From Bradyrhizobium frederickii (GTDB taxonomy: Bacteria > Pseudomonadota > Alphaproteobacteria > Rhizobiales > Xanthobacteraceae), in assembly GCF_004570865.1 (NCBI RefSeq), contig NZ_SPQS01000001.1, forward strand, positions 248,001 through 312,000: DNA of 64,000 nt, in the 5' to 3' direction. Position numbers and translations under genes: made by a program. The notes beneath the pieces were generated by a model. That model was given only the letters and a program-made list of their open reading frames with translations. It had not been told where the DNA came from and did no database searches. The stretch's first letter is position 1. Every line of letters begins with the position of its first letter. Positions 52,393 to 61,692 of this stretch are shown here, one piece after another.

Positions 52393-54705
52393 TTACGCCT
52401 CCAGCTGCTTGCCGATCGGCAGGCTCCGGATACGTTTTCCCGTCGCAGCGAAGATCGCGTTGATCAGTGCCGGCGCGAAGGGCGGGACACCGGGCTCGCC
52501 GACACCGCTCGGCGGCGTGTCGGGTCCGGGCGGCACGATGTAGACGTTGGTCACCGCAGGGGACTCGTCCATCCTGATGACCTGGAAGTCATCAAAATTC
52601 TTCTGCTGGACCTTGCCGTCCTTGAAGCTGATCTCGCCGTATTTGGCGAGGCTCAGCCCCATGATCGCAGCGCCCTCGATCTGCGAGGCGATGCGTTCGG
52701 GGTTGACATAGGTGCCGCAATCGATCGCGGTGTCGACCCTTGGCACCGTCAGCTTGCCCTTGTCGTCGACGGCGACCTCGACGATGGTCGCGATGTAGCT
52801 GACGAAGCTGCGGTGCGCAGCAATGCCGAGACCGTGGCCCTTCGGCACCTGACGGCCCCATCCGCCCTTCTCGGCGACCAGCTCGACCACCTTGCGCAAG
52901 CGCGCGGTGTCGATCGGGTAGCTGTCCTGGGGCTCGCCATAGTTCCAGAGGTCCTTCACGTTGGGCTTGACGATGCGGGGCGAGCCGATCAGCTCGAGCA
53001 GCATGTCTTTCTGGTCGCGGCCGGTCGCCTGCGCGATTTCGCCGACCATCGACTGCACCGCGAAGGCGCGCGGGATGTTCGAGACCGAGCGGAACCAGCC
53101 GACGCGGGTATGCGCGGCGGCTTCCGGATTCTCGCAGGAGATGTTGGCGATCTCGAACGGCATGTCGACGAGGCCCATGCCGATTTCAAACGGCGCCTGA
53201 TGCACCGTTCCGGCGGCAAAGGTCGAGGCGATGCTGGGAGCCACGCTGCGATGGCGCCATGCGATCACCTTGCCGTTCTTGTCGAGGCCGGCCTCGATCC
53301 GCTCGGCCGAGACCGTGTGCAGGAAGCCGTTACGAATGTCGTCCTCCCGCGTCCACTGCACCTTCACGGGGGCACCGAGTTCCTTGGACAGCAGGGCGGC
53401 CTCGAGCGCGAAGTCGCATTTCGACTTGCGGCCGAACCCGCCGCCGAGCAGGGTCACGTTGACGGTGACATTGCCTTCGGGAATGCCGAGCGTCTTGGCG
53501 ACGTCCTCGCGGGTGCCGCCCGGGCTCTGCACCGGCGCCCAGATCTCGGCCTTGTCGCCCTTGATGTCGGCGACCGCGACCGGCGGCTCCATGGCGACAT
53601 GGGCCAGATGCGGGAGGTAGTACTCGCCGACGATGACCTTGTCCGCGCCTTTCAAGGCCGCCTCCGCATCGCCCTCCTTGCGCACGACGAGACCCGGCTT
53701 GCGCGAGGCCTCCTCGAGCTCCTTGCGATAGGCGACCGAGTCGTACCTGGCGTTGGCGCCGTCGTCCCAGGTCAGCTTCAATGCGTCGCGGCCCTTGATG
53801 GCCGCGCCGGTGTTGCGCGCGATCACGGCGACGCCCCCGAGCGGCTGGAACTTCGACGGCCACGGCCAGCCTTGAACCTTCATCACCTTCTCGACGCCGG
53901 GGACCTTCAGCGCCGCCTCCGGATCGAACGAGACGAGCTTGCCGCCGGTCACCGGCGGGCGTGCGATCACGGCATATTTCATGCCCGGCAGCCGCACGTC
54001 GGCGCCGTAACGCGCTTTGCCGGTGGTGATGTCGTGCAGATCGACGATGCCGATCTGGCCCTTGGTGAGATAGCGGAAGTCCTTGGGGTCCTTCAGCTTG
54101 AGGCCTTCGATTGCAGGCACCGATTCCTTGGCGGCGTCGGCTGCGAGCTCGCCGAAGCCGAGCTTGCGGCCGCTGGCGCTGTGCACGACCTCGTGATTGA
54201 CCGCCTTGACCTCAGTCGCCGGCACGCCCCAGCGCTTGGCCGCAGCCTGCTCCAGCATGGTGCGGGCCGAGGCGCCGATCTGGCGCATCGGGATCAGATA
54301 GTGCCGCGTGCTGCGTGAGCCGTCGGTATCCTGGTTGCCGAACTTCACCTCGTCGCCATGGGCCTGCTGCACCTTGACCCTGGACCAGTCGGCTTCCATC
54401 TCCTCGGCCACGATCAGCGGCAGGCTTGTGCGCACGCCGGTGCCCATTTCCGATCGGTGCCCGACGATGGTGACGATGCCGTCCGGGGCGACTGAGACGA
54501 AGATTCTCGGATCGACCACGACGCCGTGCGGCATCTTGCCGGCACCGGTCTCATAGGCAAGCGCCTGGCGCGACATCACGGGGGCGGCGAGCACGAAACC
54601 GCCGGTGATGCCGAGCCCCTTCAGGATGCTGCGGCGCGAGACCTTCTCGACCTTGATGTTCTTTTCGAAGCCACGGAGCTTGCCGGGATTGTCGATGAAA
54701 TTCAT
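52393..54705 (-). CDS. IorB-like molybdopterin-binding subunit of an aldehyde/isoquinoline oxidoreductase
   Basis: This ~770-residue xanthine-oxidase-family large subunit carries a Tat-type signal (VSRRSILKGLGITGGFVLAAP) and the molybdopterin domains: GVAVIARNTGAAIKGR, the RFGRKSKCDFALEAALL-like GGGFGRKSKCDFALEA motif and the DTAIDCGTYVNP end. It should be periplasmic, with the small [2Fe-2S] subunit. Homologues (isoquinoline 1-oxidoreductase, membrane-bound aldehyde dehydrogenase) oxidise aldehydes or N-heterocycles. The location beside PQQ alcohol dehydrogenases suggests aldehyde oxidation. It starts one base past the iorA stop. Confidence 0.87.
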   Translation of the reverse strand: MNFIDNPGKLRGFEKNIKVEKVSRRSILKGLGITGGFVLAAPVMSRQALAYETGAGKMPHGVVVDPRIFVSVAPDGIVTIVGHRSEMGTGVRTSLPLIVAEEMEADWSRVKVQQAHGDEVKFGNQDTDGSRSTRHYLIPMRQIGASARTMLEQAAAKRWGVPATEVKAVNHEVVHSASGRKLGFGELAADAAKESVPAIEGLKLKDPKDFRYLTKGQIGIVDLHDITTGKARYGADVRLPGMKYAVIARPPVTGGKLVSFDPEAALKVPGVEKVMKVQGWPWPSKFQPLGGVAVIARNTGAAIKGRDALKLTWDDGANARYDSVAYRKELEEASRKPGLVVRKEGDAEAALKGADKVIVGEYYLPHLAHVAMEPPVAVADIKGDKAEIWAPVQSPGGTREDVAKTLGIPEGNVTVNVTLLGGGFGRKSKCDFALEAALLSKELGAPVKVQWTREDDIRNGFLHTVSAERIEAGLDKNGKVIAWRHRSVAPSIASTFAAGTVHQAPFEIGMGLVDMPFEIANISCENPEAAAHTRVGWFRSVSNIPRAFAVQSMVGEIAQATGRDQKDMLLELIGSPRIVKPNVKDLWNYGEPQDSYPIDTARLRKVVELVAEKGGWGRQVPKGHGLGIAAHRSFVSYIATIVEVAVDDKGKLTVPRVDTAIDCGTYVNPERIASQIEGAAIMGLSLAKYGEISFKDGKVQQKNFDDFQVIRMDESPAVTNVYIVPPGPDTPPSGVGEPGVPPFAPALINAIFAATGKRIRSLPIGKQLEA

Positions 54706-54706
54706 G

Positions 54707-55159
54707 TCACACTCCCGTCGATGCGAGATGGACCGCGTTCTCGATGCGCTGGTAGCAGCCGCAGCGGCAGATGTTGCCGGACATCGCCTCGCGGATCTGG
54801 TCATGCGAGGGCTTCGGATTGTCCATCAGAAGCGCGGCGGCCTGCATGATCTGCCCGGTCTGGCAGAAGCCGCATTGCGGCACGTTGACCTGGCGCCAGG
54901 CCTTTTGCACCGGATGATCGCCGTTCGGATGCAGCCCCTCGATCGTCGTGACCTCGCGTCCGGCAACGTCGTTGACCGACGTGATGCAGGCGCGCACCGC
55001 TTCCTTGTCGACGATGACGGTGCAGGAGCCGCACAGAGCCTGCCCGCAACCGAACTTGGTGCCGGTCAGCCCAACCTCGTCACGCAGGAACCAGAGTAGC
55101 GGGAGATCCGGGTCGCCGTCCCAGCTCTGTTCCTGTCCGTTGATCTTCACTTTGATCAT
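54707..55159 (-). CDS. IorA-like [2Fe-2S] subunit
   Basis: This ~150-residue ferredoxin-like subunit holds two [2Fe-2S] clusters. The first uses FGCGQALCGSCTV and a downstream Cys in ACITSV. The second uses PQCGFCQTGQIM and NICRCGCY. It passes electrons from the molybdenum subunit to a cytochrome or Rieske acceptor. The ATG at 55159 (MIKVKINGQ) is preferred because GAGGG lies six bases upstream; an ATG at 55165 is right next to that site. It is first in the iorAB operon. Confidence 0.9.
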   Translation of the reverse strand: MIKVKINGQEQSWDGDPDLPLLWFLRDEVGLTGTKFGCGQALCGSCTVIVDKEAVRACITSVNDVAGREVTTIEGLHPNGDHPVQKAWRQVNVPQCGFCQTGQIMQAAALLMDNPKPSHDQIREAMSGNICRCGCYQRIENAVHLASTGV

Positions 55160-55504
55160 GGTCATCCCTCGCTCTTCGTAAGCATGCCAAATTCAAAACT
55201 CGCCGACGCCGGTCGGCGCAATGCCAGTTGCGTCGCATCCCGGCCCACGATCCCGCACGGGCAGATCCCGGCAGGGGGCAGGAATACGAATCTCGATGTC
55301 CGGATGTGTTCGATACCTCCCGTTTGTTCTTAATTGATTGTATTTCGCGCGGCATCGTGACGGCGCGATCGTAGCAAAGATCGCGCCTGCCCGGCATTCA
55401 CAGCCGGGTGTTCTCACCGGGAAAAGATTGCATCGATGATTTGTCAAAAGCAGGGCGCATCAGCGCGCCGCGTGCACGTCGCGTTCGCAAACGCGGAGCG
55501 CGAC
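55160..55504. other. Gene-free region upstream of iorA
   Basis: This stretch should hold the iorAB promoter. Short open frames exist on both strands but none has a ribosome site or family-like composition. The AT-rich TTCTTAATTGATTGTATTTC at about 55326-55345 could contain -10 or activator contacts; no specific operator is identified. Confidence 0.4.
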
Positions 55505-55545
55505 GAAAAAGGCTTCGTCCGCCAGCAAGACTGCACGGACGAAGC
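55505..55545 (-). terminator. Rho-independent terminator on the minus strand, downstream of gfa
   Basis: GCTTCGTCCG (55512-55521) pairs perfectly with CGGACGAAGC (55536-55545) around 14 bases. On the minus strand the stem is followed by C then TTTTT (55506-55510). It is positioned to end transcription from the xoxF-gfa operon about 340 bases after gfa, and to insulate iorA. Confidence 0.75.
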
Positions 55546-55768
55546 AGGATGCCTCAGTCGAGGGAGGGAGAAACGCAGGCGCCGGGACTTCAAGATGGAG
55601 GTCGGCGGCGCTGCGCAGTCATTCAGAGACCAGGACTGAGGGAGCTCATCACCCTCGTAGACGCGCGAGTTGCAGAGGCGGCGGCATCGCCGCGATCGTC
55701 CCGGGCGAGCCCGTCCGATTCACTGGCTCCGGTCGGGGCCATCGAGCGGACGGGGTTCGGCGAACGTC

Positions 55769-55872
55769 TAAAGCGCGGTGCGATTAGGATGAATGGTCAT
55801 CGCGCTTTAGGTCGTTGTTTAAGCATGATCTTTTCGGAAAACCGCTGCGCACTTTTCCGGATCATGCTTTAG
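55769..55872. repeat. ~104-bp palindromic repeat, copy 1 flanking the xoxF region
   Basis: It opens TAAAGCGCGGTGCGATTAGG and contains GTCATCGCGCTTTA, TTGTTTAAGCATGATC, CGGAAAACCGCTGCGCACTTTTCCGG and ATCATGCTTTA in order. The parts form two hairpins: TAAAGCGC/GCGCTTTA and AAGCATGAT...ATCATGCTT with an inner CGGAAAA/TTTTCCG. A second copy occurs at 61536-61635 with the same order and orientation. Confidence 0.8.
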
Positions 55873-55881
55873 CGGCCCTGC

Positions 55882-56445
55882 TCAGGCGGCTTTGGCTTTG
55901 GCGACGTGGGTCGCGATCGCGTCCATCAGCGCCGGTGACAGGCAATCATAGGGCTCGAGCCCGATTTCCTTCAACCGCGCACGAATGCCCGCCATCTGCT
56001 CCGGCTTCACGCCCGATTCGATCACGGAGGAGACGAAGGCGGCGAATTGCGGCGCCTGCGAGCCCTGCTCCTGGAACAGCTCGGGATGGATGAAATCGAG
56101 ACCGTAGAACGGGTGGCCCTTGTTCTCGATGCGGCCGTACATGTGGGTGCCGCAGGCCTTGCACGCGTGGCGCTGGATCACTGCGGAGGGGTCGACGATC
56201 TGGAGCTTGTCGCCGTTCTCGAGCACGGTGACGTTCTGGCGCGGCACCACGGCGACGACGGAGAACGTCGCGCCTTGCGGCTTCCAGCACTTGGTGCAGC
56301 CGCAGGCATGATTGTGGGCGACGTCGCCCTTGATGCCGACCTTGACCGGATGGTCCTTGCATTTGCAGACGAGCGTGCCGCCGGCAAAGCTGCCGCTGCC
56401 CTGTTTGAGGCCGTTGTCGATCGAGGGGTGGAGTGCAACAGTCAT
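55882..56445 (-). CDS. gfa: S-(hydroxymethyl)glutathione synthase (Gfa)
   Basis: Gfa (187 residues) accelerates capture of formaldehyde by glutathione. The zinc-binding motifs are [21 protein letters not shown] and [14 protein letters not shown], and the protein has the expected length. It lies 32 bases after the glutathione-dependent formaldehyde dehydrogenase gene in the xoxF operon, so it serves methanol-derived formaldehyde. The end is followed by a palindromic repeat and then a terminator. Confidence 0.93.
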   Translation of the reverse strand: MTVALHPSIDNGLKQGSGSFAGGTLVCKCKDHPVKVGIKGDVAHNHACGCTKCWKPQGATFSVVAVVPRQNVTVLENGDKLQIVDPSAVIQRHACKACGTHMYGRIENKGHPFYGLDFIHPELFQEQGSQAPQFAAFVSSVIESGVKPEQMAGIRARLKEIGLEPYDCLSPALMDAIATHVAKAKAA

Positions 56446-56477
56446 GGGTCGATCCTCCTTGGGGTGACGGTTTCGGG

Positions 56478-57587
56478 CTAGAACACGACGACTGAACGGA
56501 TGGATTTGCCCTCGTGCATGAGGTCAAAGCCCTTGTTGATCTCCTCGAGCTTGAGCACGTGGGTGATCATCGAATCGATCTGGATCTTTCCGTTCATGTA
56601 CCAGTCGACGATCTTCGGCACGTCGGTGCGGCCGCGCGCGCCGCCGAACGCCGTGCCGCGCCAGTTGCGTCCGGTGACGAGCTGGAACGGGCGGGTGGCG
56701 ATCTCCTTGCCGGACTCGGCAACGCCGATGATGATCGATGTGCCCCAGCCGCGATGGCAGGCTTCCAGCGCCTGGCGCATCACCGTGGTGTTGCCGGTGC
56801 AATCGAACGTGTAGTCGGCGCCGCCGTCGGTGAGGCCGACGAGATGCTGGACGATGTCGCCGGTGACCTTCTTGGGGTTGACGAATTCGGTCATGCCGAA
56901 CCTGCGGCCCCAATCCTCCTTGGCGTCGTTGATGTCGACGCCGATGATCTTGTCGGCGCCGGCCATCTTAGCGCCCTGGATCACGTTGAGGCCGATGCCG
57001 CCGAGGCCGAACACGACCACGTTGGAGCCCGGCGTGACCTTCGCGGTGTTGACGACGGCGCCGACGCCGGTGGTGACGCCGCAGCCGATGTAGCAGCTCT
57101 TGTCGAAGGGGGCGTCCTCGCGGATCTTGGCGACCGCGATCTCCGGCAGCACGGTGAAGTTCGAGAAGGTCGAGCAACCCATGTAGTGGTAGACCGGCTT
57201 GCCCTTGTAGGAAAAGCGGCTGGTGCCGTCGGGCATCACGCCCTTGCCTTGCGTCGCGCGAATCGCGGTGCAGAGATTGGTCTTCTGGCTGAGGCAGCTT
57301 TTGCACTGCCGGCATTCCGGCGTGTAGAGCGGAATGACGTGGTCGCCCGGCTTCACCGAGGTCACGCCGGGGCCGATCTCGCGGATGATGCCCGCGCCCT
57401 CATGCCCCAGGATCGACGGGAAGATTCCCTCGCTGTCGAAGCCGTCGAGCGTATAGGCGTCGGTATGGCAGATGCCCGTCGCCTTGATCTCGACCAGGAC
57501 TTCGCCGGTCTTCGGGCCTTCCAGGTCGACCTCGACGATCTCGAGCGGTTTCTTGGCTTCGAAAGCGACGGCGGCGCGTGTCTTCAT
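56478..57587 (-). CDS. adhC: S-(hydroxymethyl)glutathione dehydrogenase (class III alcohol dehydrogenase)
   Basis: This 369-residue NAD-dependent zinc enzyme oxidises S-hydroxymethyl-glutathione to S-formylglutathione. Catalytic zinc ligands are Cys40 (GICHTDAY), His62/Glu63 (GHEGAG) and the Cys in YIGCGVTTG. Structural zinc cysteines are 92, 95, 98 and 106 ([12 protein letters not shown]). The nucleotide motif is [11 protein letters not shown]. It is the FrmA/AdhC/FlhA enzyme. It lies in the xoxF operon, 60 bases after the cytochrome gene. The S-formylglutathione hydrolase is not present here. Confidence 0.96.
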   Translation of the reverse strand: MKTRAAVAFEAKKPLEIVEVDLEGPKTGEVLVEIKATGICHTDAYTLDGFDSEGIFPSILGHEGAGIIREIGPGVTSVKPGDHVIPLYTPECRQCKSCLSQKTNLCTAIRATQGKGVMPDGTSRFSYKGKPVYHYMGCSTFSNFTVLPEIAVAKIREDAPFDKSCYIGCGVTTGVGAVVNTAKVTPGSNVVVFGLGGIGLNVIQGAKMAGADKIIGVDINDAKEDWGRRFGMTEFVNPKKVTGDIVQHLVGLTDGGADYTFDCTGNTTVMRQALEACHRGWGTSIIIGVAESGKEIATRPFQLVTGRNWRGTAFGGARGRTDVPKIVDWYMNGKIQIDSMITHVLKLEEINKGFDLMHEGKSIRSVVVF

Positions 57588-57647
57588 CGGTAGCTCCTCA
57601 AATTCTCATAAGACGCCAGTAAGTCGTCTTGGCAGTCCTCGTAGCGT

Positions 57648-58169
57648 TCACTTCTTGCCCATGCAGGCGTCTTCCGCCTTGGTGTAGGCCTCTGTCTTCT
57701 CCTCCTTCTTGGCGGGACGCTGCCGGCCCCATGCTTCGGTGGAGCGGGCGCGGAGATAGACGTAGAGGTCGTCCATGTAGCAGGCGACGTTCGGATTGTC
57801 GCCGAAAGCCGGCATGACGTTCTCCTGTGCCGTCGAGATGTTCTTGCGACCGGAGGCGACCACGCCGAGGAAGTCGCCGTAACTCATCGTCTTGACGGAA
57901 TCCTTGAGCGCCGGCGCGTAGGTGGAGCCCATGCCGTCAGGTCCATGGCAGACGTGGCAGTCGGAGTGATAGCGGCGGTATCCGGAATAGGTGAACCAGT
58001 CCACGGTGCCGTCGGCCGAAATCTTGTAGGTCGGTGTTCCCTCTTTATCGAGCCACTTTCCGTCGTCTTCCTTCTTCACGGCGGCTGGATCGACCGGACC
58101 GTCCGCGACCGCAATTCCTCCGGACGTAACCAAGATCATCGCAGCAATGACAGAGCAGATTTTACGCAA
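57648..58169 (-). CDS. Cytochrome c, probable XoxF electron acceptor (XoxG-like)
   Basis: This ~173-residue periplasmic monohaem cytochrome has a signal peptide (VIAAMILVTSGGIAVADG), one haem motif CHVCH (71-75) and an axial Met (NVMPAFGDNP, Met119). The region CYMDDLYVYLRAR is typical of small c-type cytochromes linked to PQQ dehydrogenases. The TTG at 58169 is chosen because AGGA lies eight bases before it and it begins the signal peptide; a GTG at 58226 would start inside the upstream hairpin. It follows xoxF by 80 bases. Confidence 0.85.
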   Translation of the reverse strand: MRKICSVIAAMILVTSGGIAVADGPVDPAAVKKEDDGKWLDKEGTPTYKISADGTVDWFTYSGYRRYHSDCHVCHGPDGMGSTYAPALKDSVKTMSYGDFLGVVASGRKNISTAQENVMPAFGDNPNVACYMDDLYVYLRARSTEAWGRQRPAKKEEKTEAYTKAEDACMGKK

Positions 58170-58204
58170 GAGATTTATCCTCGAAGAAGCCCGGGGGAGA
58201 CGAG

Positions 58205-58233
58205 CCGGCGCGTGGAGCTGATCCACGCGCCGG
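58205..58233 (-). promoter_or_regulatory. Intercistronic stem-loop between xoxF and the cytochrome gene
   Basis: CCGGCGCGTGGA (58205-58216) pairs perfectly with TCCACGCGCCGG (58222-58233) around a five-base loop. No T-run follows on the minus strand. It starts 17 bases past the xoxF stop. It probably protects the xoxF message or lowers read-through, so that the dehydrogenase exceeds the cytochrome. Confidence 0.65.
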
Positions 58234-58249
58234 AGCGATGCTGATGGGC

Positions 58250-60055
58250 CTAGTTCGGCAGCGAGAACACGGTCAGCGTGCCGCCGAGTGCCGTGTAATT
58301 GCTGAGGGCCGCGTAGCCGCCGACTGCGCCGAGACCCGCGGTCGGATCGGTCAGACCTGCTGCCAGGCCGATGCCGGCCCAGCCGCCCACGCCGGAGAGC
58401 ACTGCGACGTACTGCTTGCCGCCATTCTCATAGGTGGTGACGTTGCCGATGATGCCGGAGGGAGTCTTGAACTTGTAGAGCTCCTTGCCGGTCTTGGCGT
58501 CGACCGCCTTCAGGTAGCCTTCGAGCGTGCCGTAGAACACCACTCCGCCGGCGGTTGCGAGTGCACCCGACCAGACCGAGAACTGCTCCTTGTTCGACCA
58601 GACGATCTTGCCGGTCTTGCCGTCCCAGGCGATGAAGTTGCCCATGTGGGTTTCACCCGGAGGCGGATACATCGAGAGCGTCGCACCCACATAGGGCTGG
58701 CCCGCGGTGTAGCTCACCTTGAACGGCTCGTAGTCCATGCAGACGTGGTTGGTCGGAACGTAGAACAGCTGCGTGTCCGGCGAGTAGGCTGCCGGCTGCT
58801 CGTCCTTGGTGCCGAGCGCGGCCGGGCAGATGCCCTTCGTGTTCTTGTCCTCTCCGCCCGCTTCCGTCGAATACTGGGTGACCACCTTCGGACGGCCGTA
58901 GGTCGGCGAGTTCTTGTCCATGTCGACGCCGGAGGTCCAGTTCACCTTCGGATCGTACTTTTCGGCGACCAGCAGTTCGCCGGTGGCGCGGTCCATGGTG
59001 TAGGCGAGGCCGTTGCGGTCGAAATGCGTCAGCAGCTTGCGCGGCTGGCCGTTGATCGACTGATCCGAGAGGATCATCTCGTTGACGCCGTCATAGTCCC
59101 ATTCGTCATGAGGCGTCATCTGGTAGACCCACTTGGCGAGGCCGGTGTCCGGATTGCGCGCCCAGACCGTCATCGACCATTTGTTGTCGCCGGGACGCTG
59201 CTTCGGGTTCCAGGTCGAGGGATTGCCCGAGCCGTAATAGATCAGGTTCAGCTCGGGATCGTAGGAGATCCAGCCCCAGGTGGCGCCGCCGCCGATCTTC
59301 CACTGATCGCCTTGCCAGGTCTTGAGGCTCGAGTCCTTGCCGATCGGCTTGCCGAGCGCGGTGGTCTTCTCGGCATCGACCAGAATCTGGTCGTCCGGTC
59401 CTTCCGAATATCCGCGCCATGCCTGCTTGCCGGTCTTGATGTCGTAGGCGGTCAGGTGGGCCTGAACGCCGAATTCGCCGCCGGAGATGCCGACCAGCAC
59501 CTTGTCCTTCACGACCAACGGTGCCGATGTGCCGGTCTCGCCCTTGCCGGGATCGCCGTTCTTGGCGGTCCACGCCACCTGACCCGTCTTGACATCGAGT
59601 GCGACGAGGGTGGTGTCGGCCTGATGCAGGAAGATCTTGCCGTCGCCGTAGGCCAGGCCGCGGTTAACCGTGTCGCAGCACATCACGGGGATGACGTTCG
59701 GATCCTGCTTCGGCTCGTACTTCCAGACGATCTTGTTCTCCTGCGAAAGGTCAATGGCGTAGACCTTGTTCGGGAACGGGGTGTGGACGTACATCATGTT
59801 GCCGATGATCAGCGGGCCGCCTTCGTGGCCGCGCAGCACGCCGGTCGAGAACGTCCAGGCTACCTGGAGCTTGCCTACGTTCTGGGCGTTGATCTGGTTG
59901 AGCTTGGAATAGCGGGTATTGGCGTAATCGCCGGCCGGCATCACCCAGTCTTTCGGGTTCTGCGACATCTTGATCAGCTCGTCATTGGCGGACGCGCTCC
60001 CGACGGCGAGAGCCGCCGCTGAGCCAAGAAAGGTCGCCAGTAGCACCTTGCGCAT
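58250..60055 (-). CDS. xoxF: XoxF, lanthanide-dependent PQQ methanol dehydrogenase
   Basis: This 601-residue periplasmic enzyme oxidises methanol (and formaldehyde) with PQQ and a light lanthanide. It has a signal peptide ([20 protein letters not shown]), adjacent cysteines 126-127 (VMCCDTV), Glu194 (GGEFG), Asn278, catalytic Asp320 and the lanthanide-marker Asp322 ([12 protein letters not shown]). A tight GGAGG seven bases before the second ATG (60055) decides this start over the ATG at 60061. It heads a xoxF-cytochrome-adhC-gfa operon. No xoxJ or pqq gene is seen here. Confidence 0.96.
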   Translation of the reverse strand: MRKVLLATFLGSAAALAVGSASANDELIKMSQNPKDWVMPAGDYANTRYSKLNQINAQNVGKLQVAWTFSTGVLRGHEGGPLIIGNMMYVHTPFPNKVYAIDLSQENKIVWKYEPKQDPNVIPVMCCDTVNRGLAYGDGKIFLHQADTTLVALDVKTGQVAWTAKNGDPGKGETGTSAPLVVKDKVLVGISGGEFGVQAHLTAYDIKTGKQAWRGYSEGPDDQILVDAEKTTALGKPIGKDSSLKTWQGDQWKIGGGATWGWISYDPELNLIYYGSGNPSTWNPKQRPGDNKWSMTVWARNPDTGLAKWVYQMTPHDEWDYDGVNEMILSDQSINGQPRKLLTHFDRNGLAYTMDRATGELLVAEKYDPKVNWTSGVDMDKNSPTYGRPKVVTQYSTEAGGEDKNTKGICPAALGTKDEQPAAYSPDTQLFYVPTNHVCMDYEPFKVSYTAGQPYVGATLSMYPPPGETHMGNFIAWDGKTGKIVWSNKEQFSVWSGALATAGGVVFYGTLEGYLKAVDAKTGKELYKFKTPSGIIGNVTTYENGGKQYVAVLSGVGGWAGIGLAAGLTDPTAGLGAVGGYAALSNYTALGGTLTVFSLPN

Positions 60056-60569
60056 AGTCATTCCTCCGTTGGTCTCGTTTATTGTTTCCGAAGCAAAATC
60101 GATTCACCGGGCTTCTCGTCCGGCGTCTGCTCGTGCAGGGCGGTCACGATTGGGACCAGAAACGATGCTGTGCTGTTTCCTCCTCCTGATGAGAGCCACG
60201 GGTCCACGTGCAGGAGCGGCCCGTTCTTGTTGTTCCTGCCGCAATCCCTAACGACTTCGTCATCGGGAAACTTGCCCAAGAGAGAAGCCGGTTTGCTCGA
60301 CAGCGCACGGCGGAAAAGAATTTGATTTTGCAGTAGCGAATTCAGCGGCTTCCGCGCGGCTTGGGGCCGCTCTCAACGCTCAGGTTCCCCTTGACGGCGC
60401 TGCAACTAAGGCGGAGGATTAACTTTCAAGGGTGGCAATGGAACGATGGCGCTCGTGCCAACAGACCGCTCAAGTTCGAGGTAAACGTCACGCAATCACG
60501 GCTGAGGGCTTCAGCAAGCGCTGGTCGCGATTCGCGTCGAATCTCCGGATCAAAACAGTGGCTGGATTG
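60056..60569. promoter_or_regulatory. Divergent control region of xoxF and the AraC regulator
   Basis: This 514-base gap carries the xoxF promoter to the left and the regulator promoter to the right. No named operator could be identified. GGTCCACGTG near 60201-60210 matches half of the palindrome found in the hut cluster. Open frames in the gap lack ribosome sites. The long leader may hold sites for lanthanide-responsive or AraC-type control. Confidence 0.45.
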
Positions 60570-61538
60570 ATGTCCGACACCATTCACACGCTCTCGACGA
60601 CCGGTATGACGCCGAAGCGCCAGATCCAGAGCTGGATCGACGGGCTGACGAGCCTGTGCGGGCATTTCGATGTCGATCCGCTGGAAGCGTCCTCGCTCGA
60701 AGGCCGCATCGACTACACGAGCGTCTCGCGCCTGAAGCTCTGCCAGATCGAGGTGAGCCAGCATCGCATCGCGCATACGCTGGCGCGCGCCAAGGCCAAT
60801 GAGCACCCCTACATCAAGATTCACTTCCAGACCTACGGCGTGTCTTATTTCGAACAGGAAGGCCGCCACATCGAGATCAACCCCGGCGATATCATCGCCT
60901 ATGACGTCTCCTGCCCGCATTCGATCATCAGCCCGGCCTTCACGCGTCACGACGTGGTGATCGTGCCGAAGGCGCTGCTGCGCGACCGCGGCTTCCCCTC
61001 GCAGCGGATGCCGGCCTGCAAGCTGTCGGCGAAGACGGGCACGGGGCGGATCGCGCACGATTTCGTCCATGCGACCTTCGACGAAGCGGCCAAGCTGTCG
61101 GCGAACAGCGCGGTCGGCGTCGCCGATTCGCTGATCGACCTGCTGCTGCTGCCGCTGCGCGAAGCCGACACGATGTTCGACCGGGTCGGGCCCGAAGCGA
61201 TGTATGTGCGCGCGCAGTTCTTCATCCGCGAGCATCTGCGCGATCCGGATCTGTGCATCGACCAGATCTCCGCCGAGCTCGGCTGCTCCAAGCGCTATCT
61301 GCACATGCTGTTCTCGGAGCGCGGCACCACGGTGAGCGACTACATCTGGCAGGCGCGGTTGCAGAACTGCCGCCAGGAGCTCGAGGCTCACGCCGGCAAG
61401 ACCATCACCGACGTCGCGTTCTCCTGGGGCTTCTCCAGCTCATCGCATTTCAGCCGCGTGTTCCGGAAATACTTCGGTGTGGTGCCGTCCTCGATCCACA
61501 AGGCGCAGCAGAGCGCGGCGAACTCGAACGAGCACTAA
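60570..61538 (+). CDS. AraC family regulator (AraC_binding_2-like), likely controls xoxF
   Basis: This ~322-residue regulator has an N-terminal effector domain (LEGRIDYTSVSRLKLCQIEVSQHR; IKIHFQTYGVSYFEQEGR; PGDIIAYDVSCPHSI). Its C-terminal AraC DNA-binding domain shows DLCIDQISAELGCSKRYLHMLF and ITDVAFSWGFSSSSHFSRVFRKYFG. The ATG at 60570 begins a natural N-terminus MSDTIHTLST; the frame upstream to 60432 is basic and unlikely. It is divergent from xoxF with about 0.5 kb between, the usual position for a dedicated regulator. The ligand is unknown. The stop is inside the repeat at 61536. Confidence 0.87.
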   Translation: MSDTIHTLSTTGMTPKRQIQSWIDGLTSLCGHFDVDPLEASSLEGRIDYTSVSRLKLCQIEVSQHRIAHTLARAKANEHPYIKIHFQTYGVSYFEQEGRHIEINPGDIIAYDVSCPHSIISPAFTRHDVVIVPKALLRDRGFPSQRMPACKLSAKTGTGRIAHDFVHATFDEAAKLSANSAVGVADSLIDLLLLPLREADTMFDRVGPEAMYVRAQFFIREHLRDPDLCIDQISAELGCSKRYLHMLFSERGTTVSDYIWQARLQNCRQELEAHAGKTITDVAFSWGFSSSSHFSRVFRKYFGVVPSSIHKAQQSAANSNEH

Positions 61539-61635
61539 AGCGCGATGCGATTAGGATGAGTCGTCATCGCGCTTTAGGTTGTTGTTTAAGCATGATCCGG
61601 AAAACCGCTGCGCACTTTTCCGGATCATGCTTTAG
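61536..61635. repeat. ~100-bp palindromic repeat, copy 2 flanking the xoxF region
   Basis: Same order and orientation as copy 1 (55769-55872): TAAAGCGCGATGCGATTAGG, TCATCGCGCTTTA, TTGTTTAAGCATGATC, GGAAAACCGCTGCGCACTTTTCC, ATCATGCTTTA. A four-base TTTT run before CGGAAAA is absent here. The repeat's first TAA is the AraC gene's stop codon. Confidence 0.8.
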
Positions 61636-61692
61636 ATCAGACGATGCCGAAGCCGCTGCGGCGATCACGTCGCTCGACGGACCAAATGCCGC

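Noticed and set aside
52360-54318. 652-codon plus-strand frame opposite iorB
   Set aside because: Antisense composition only. iorB has Tat signal and molybdopterin motifs on the other strand.
55436-55639. 67-codon frame downstream of gfa
   Set aside because: It contains the terminator hairpin and has no ribosome site or recognised family.
58238-60022. 594-codon plus-strand frame opposite xoxF
   Set aside because: XoxF on the minus strand is unmistakable; the antisense frame shows no protein features.
60079-60279. 66-codon leftward frame in the xoxF-regulator gap
   Set aside because: No ribosome site, no recognised motif, non-ATG start. More likely part of the xoxF leader or promoter.
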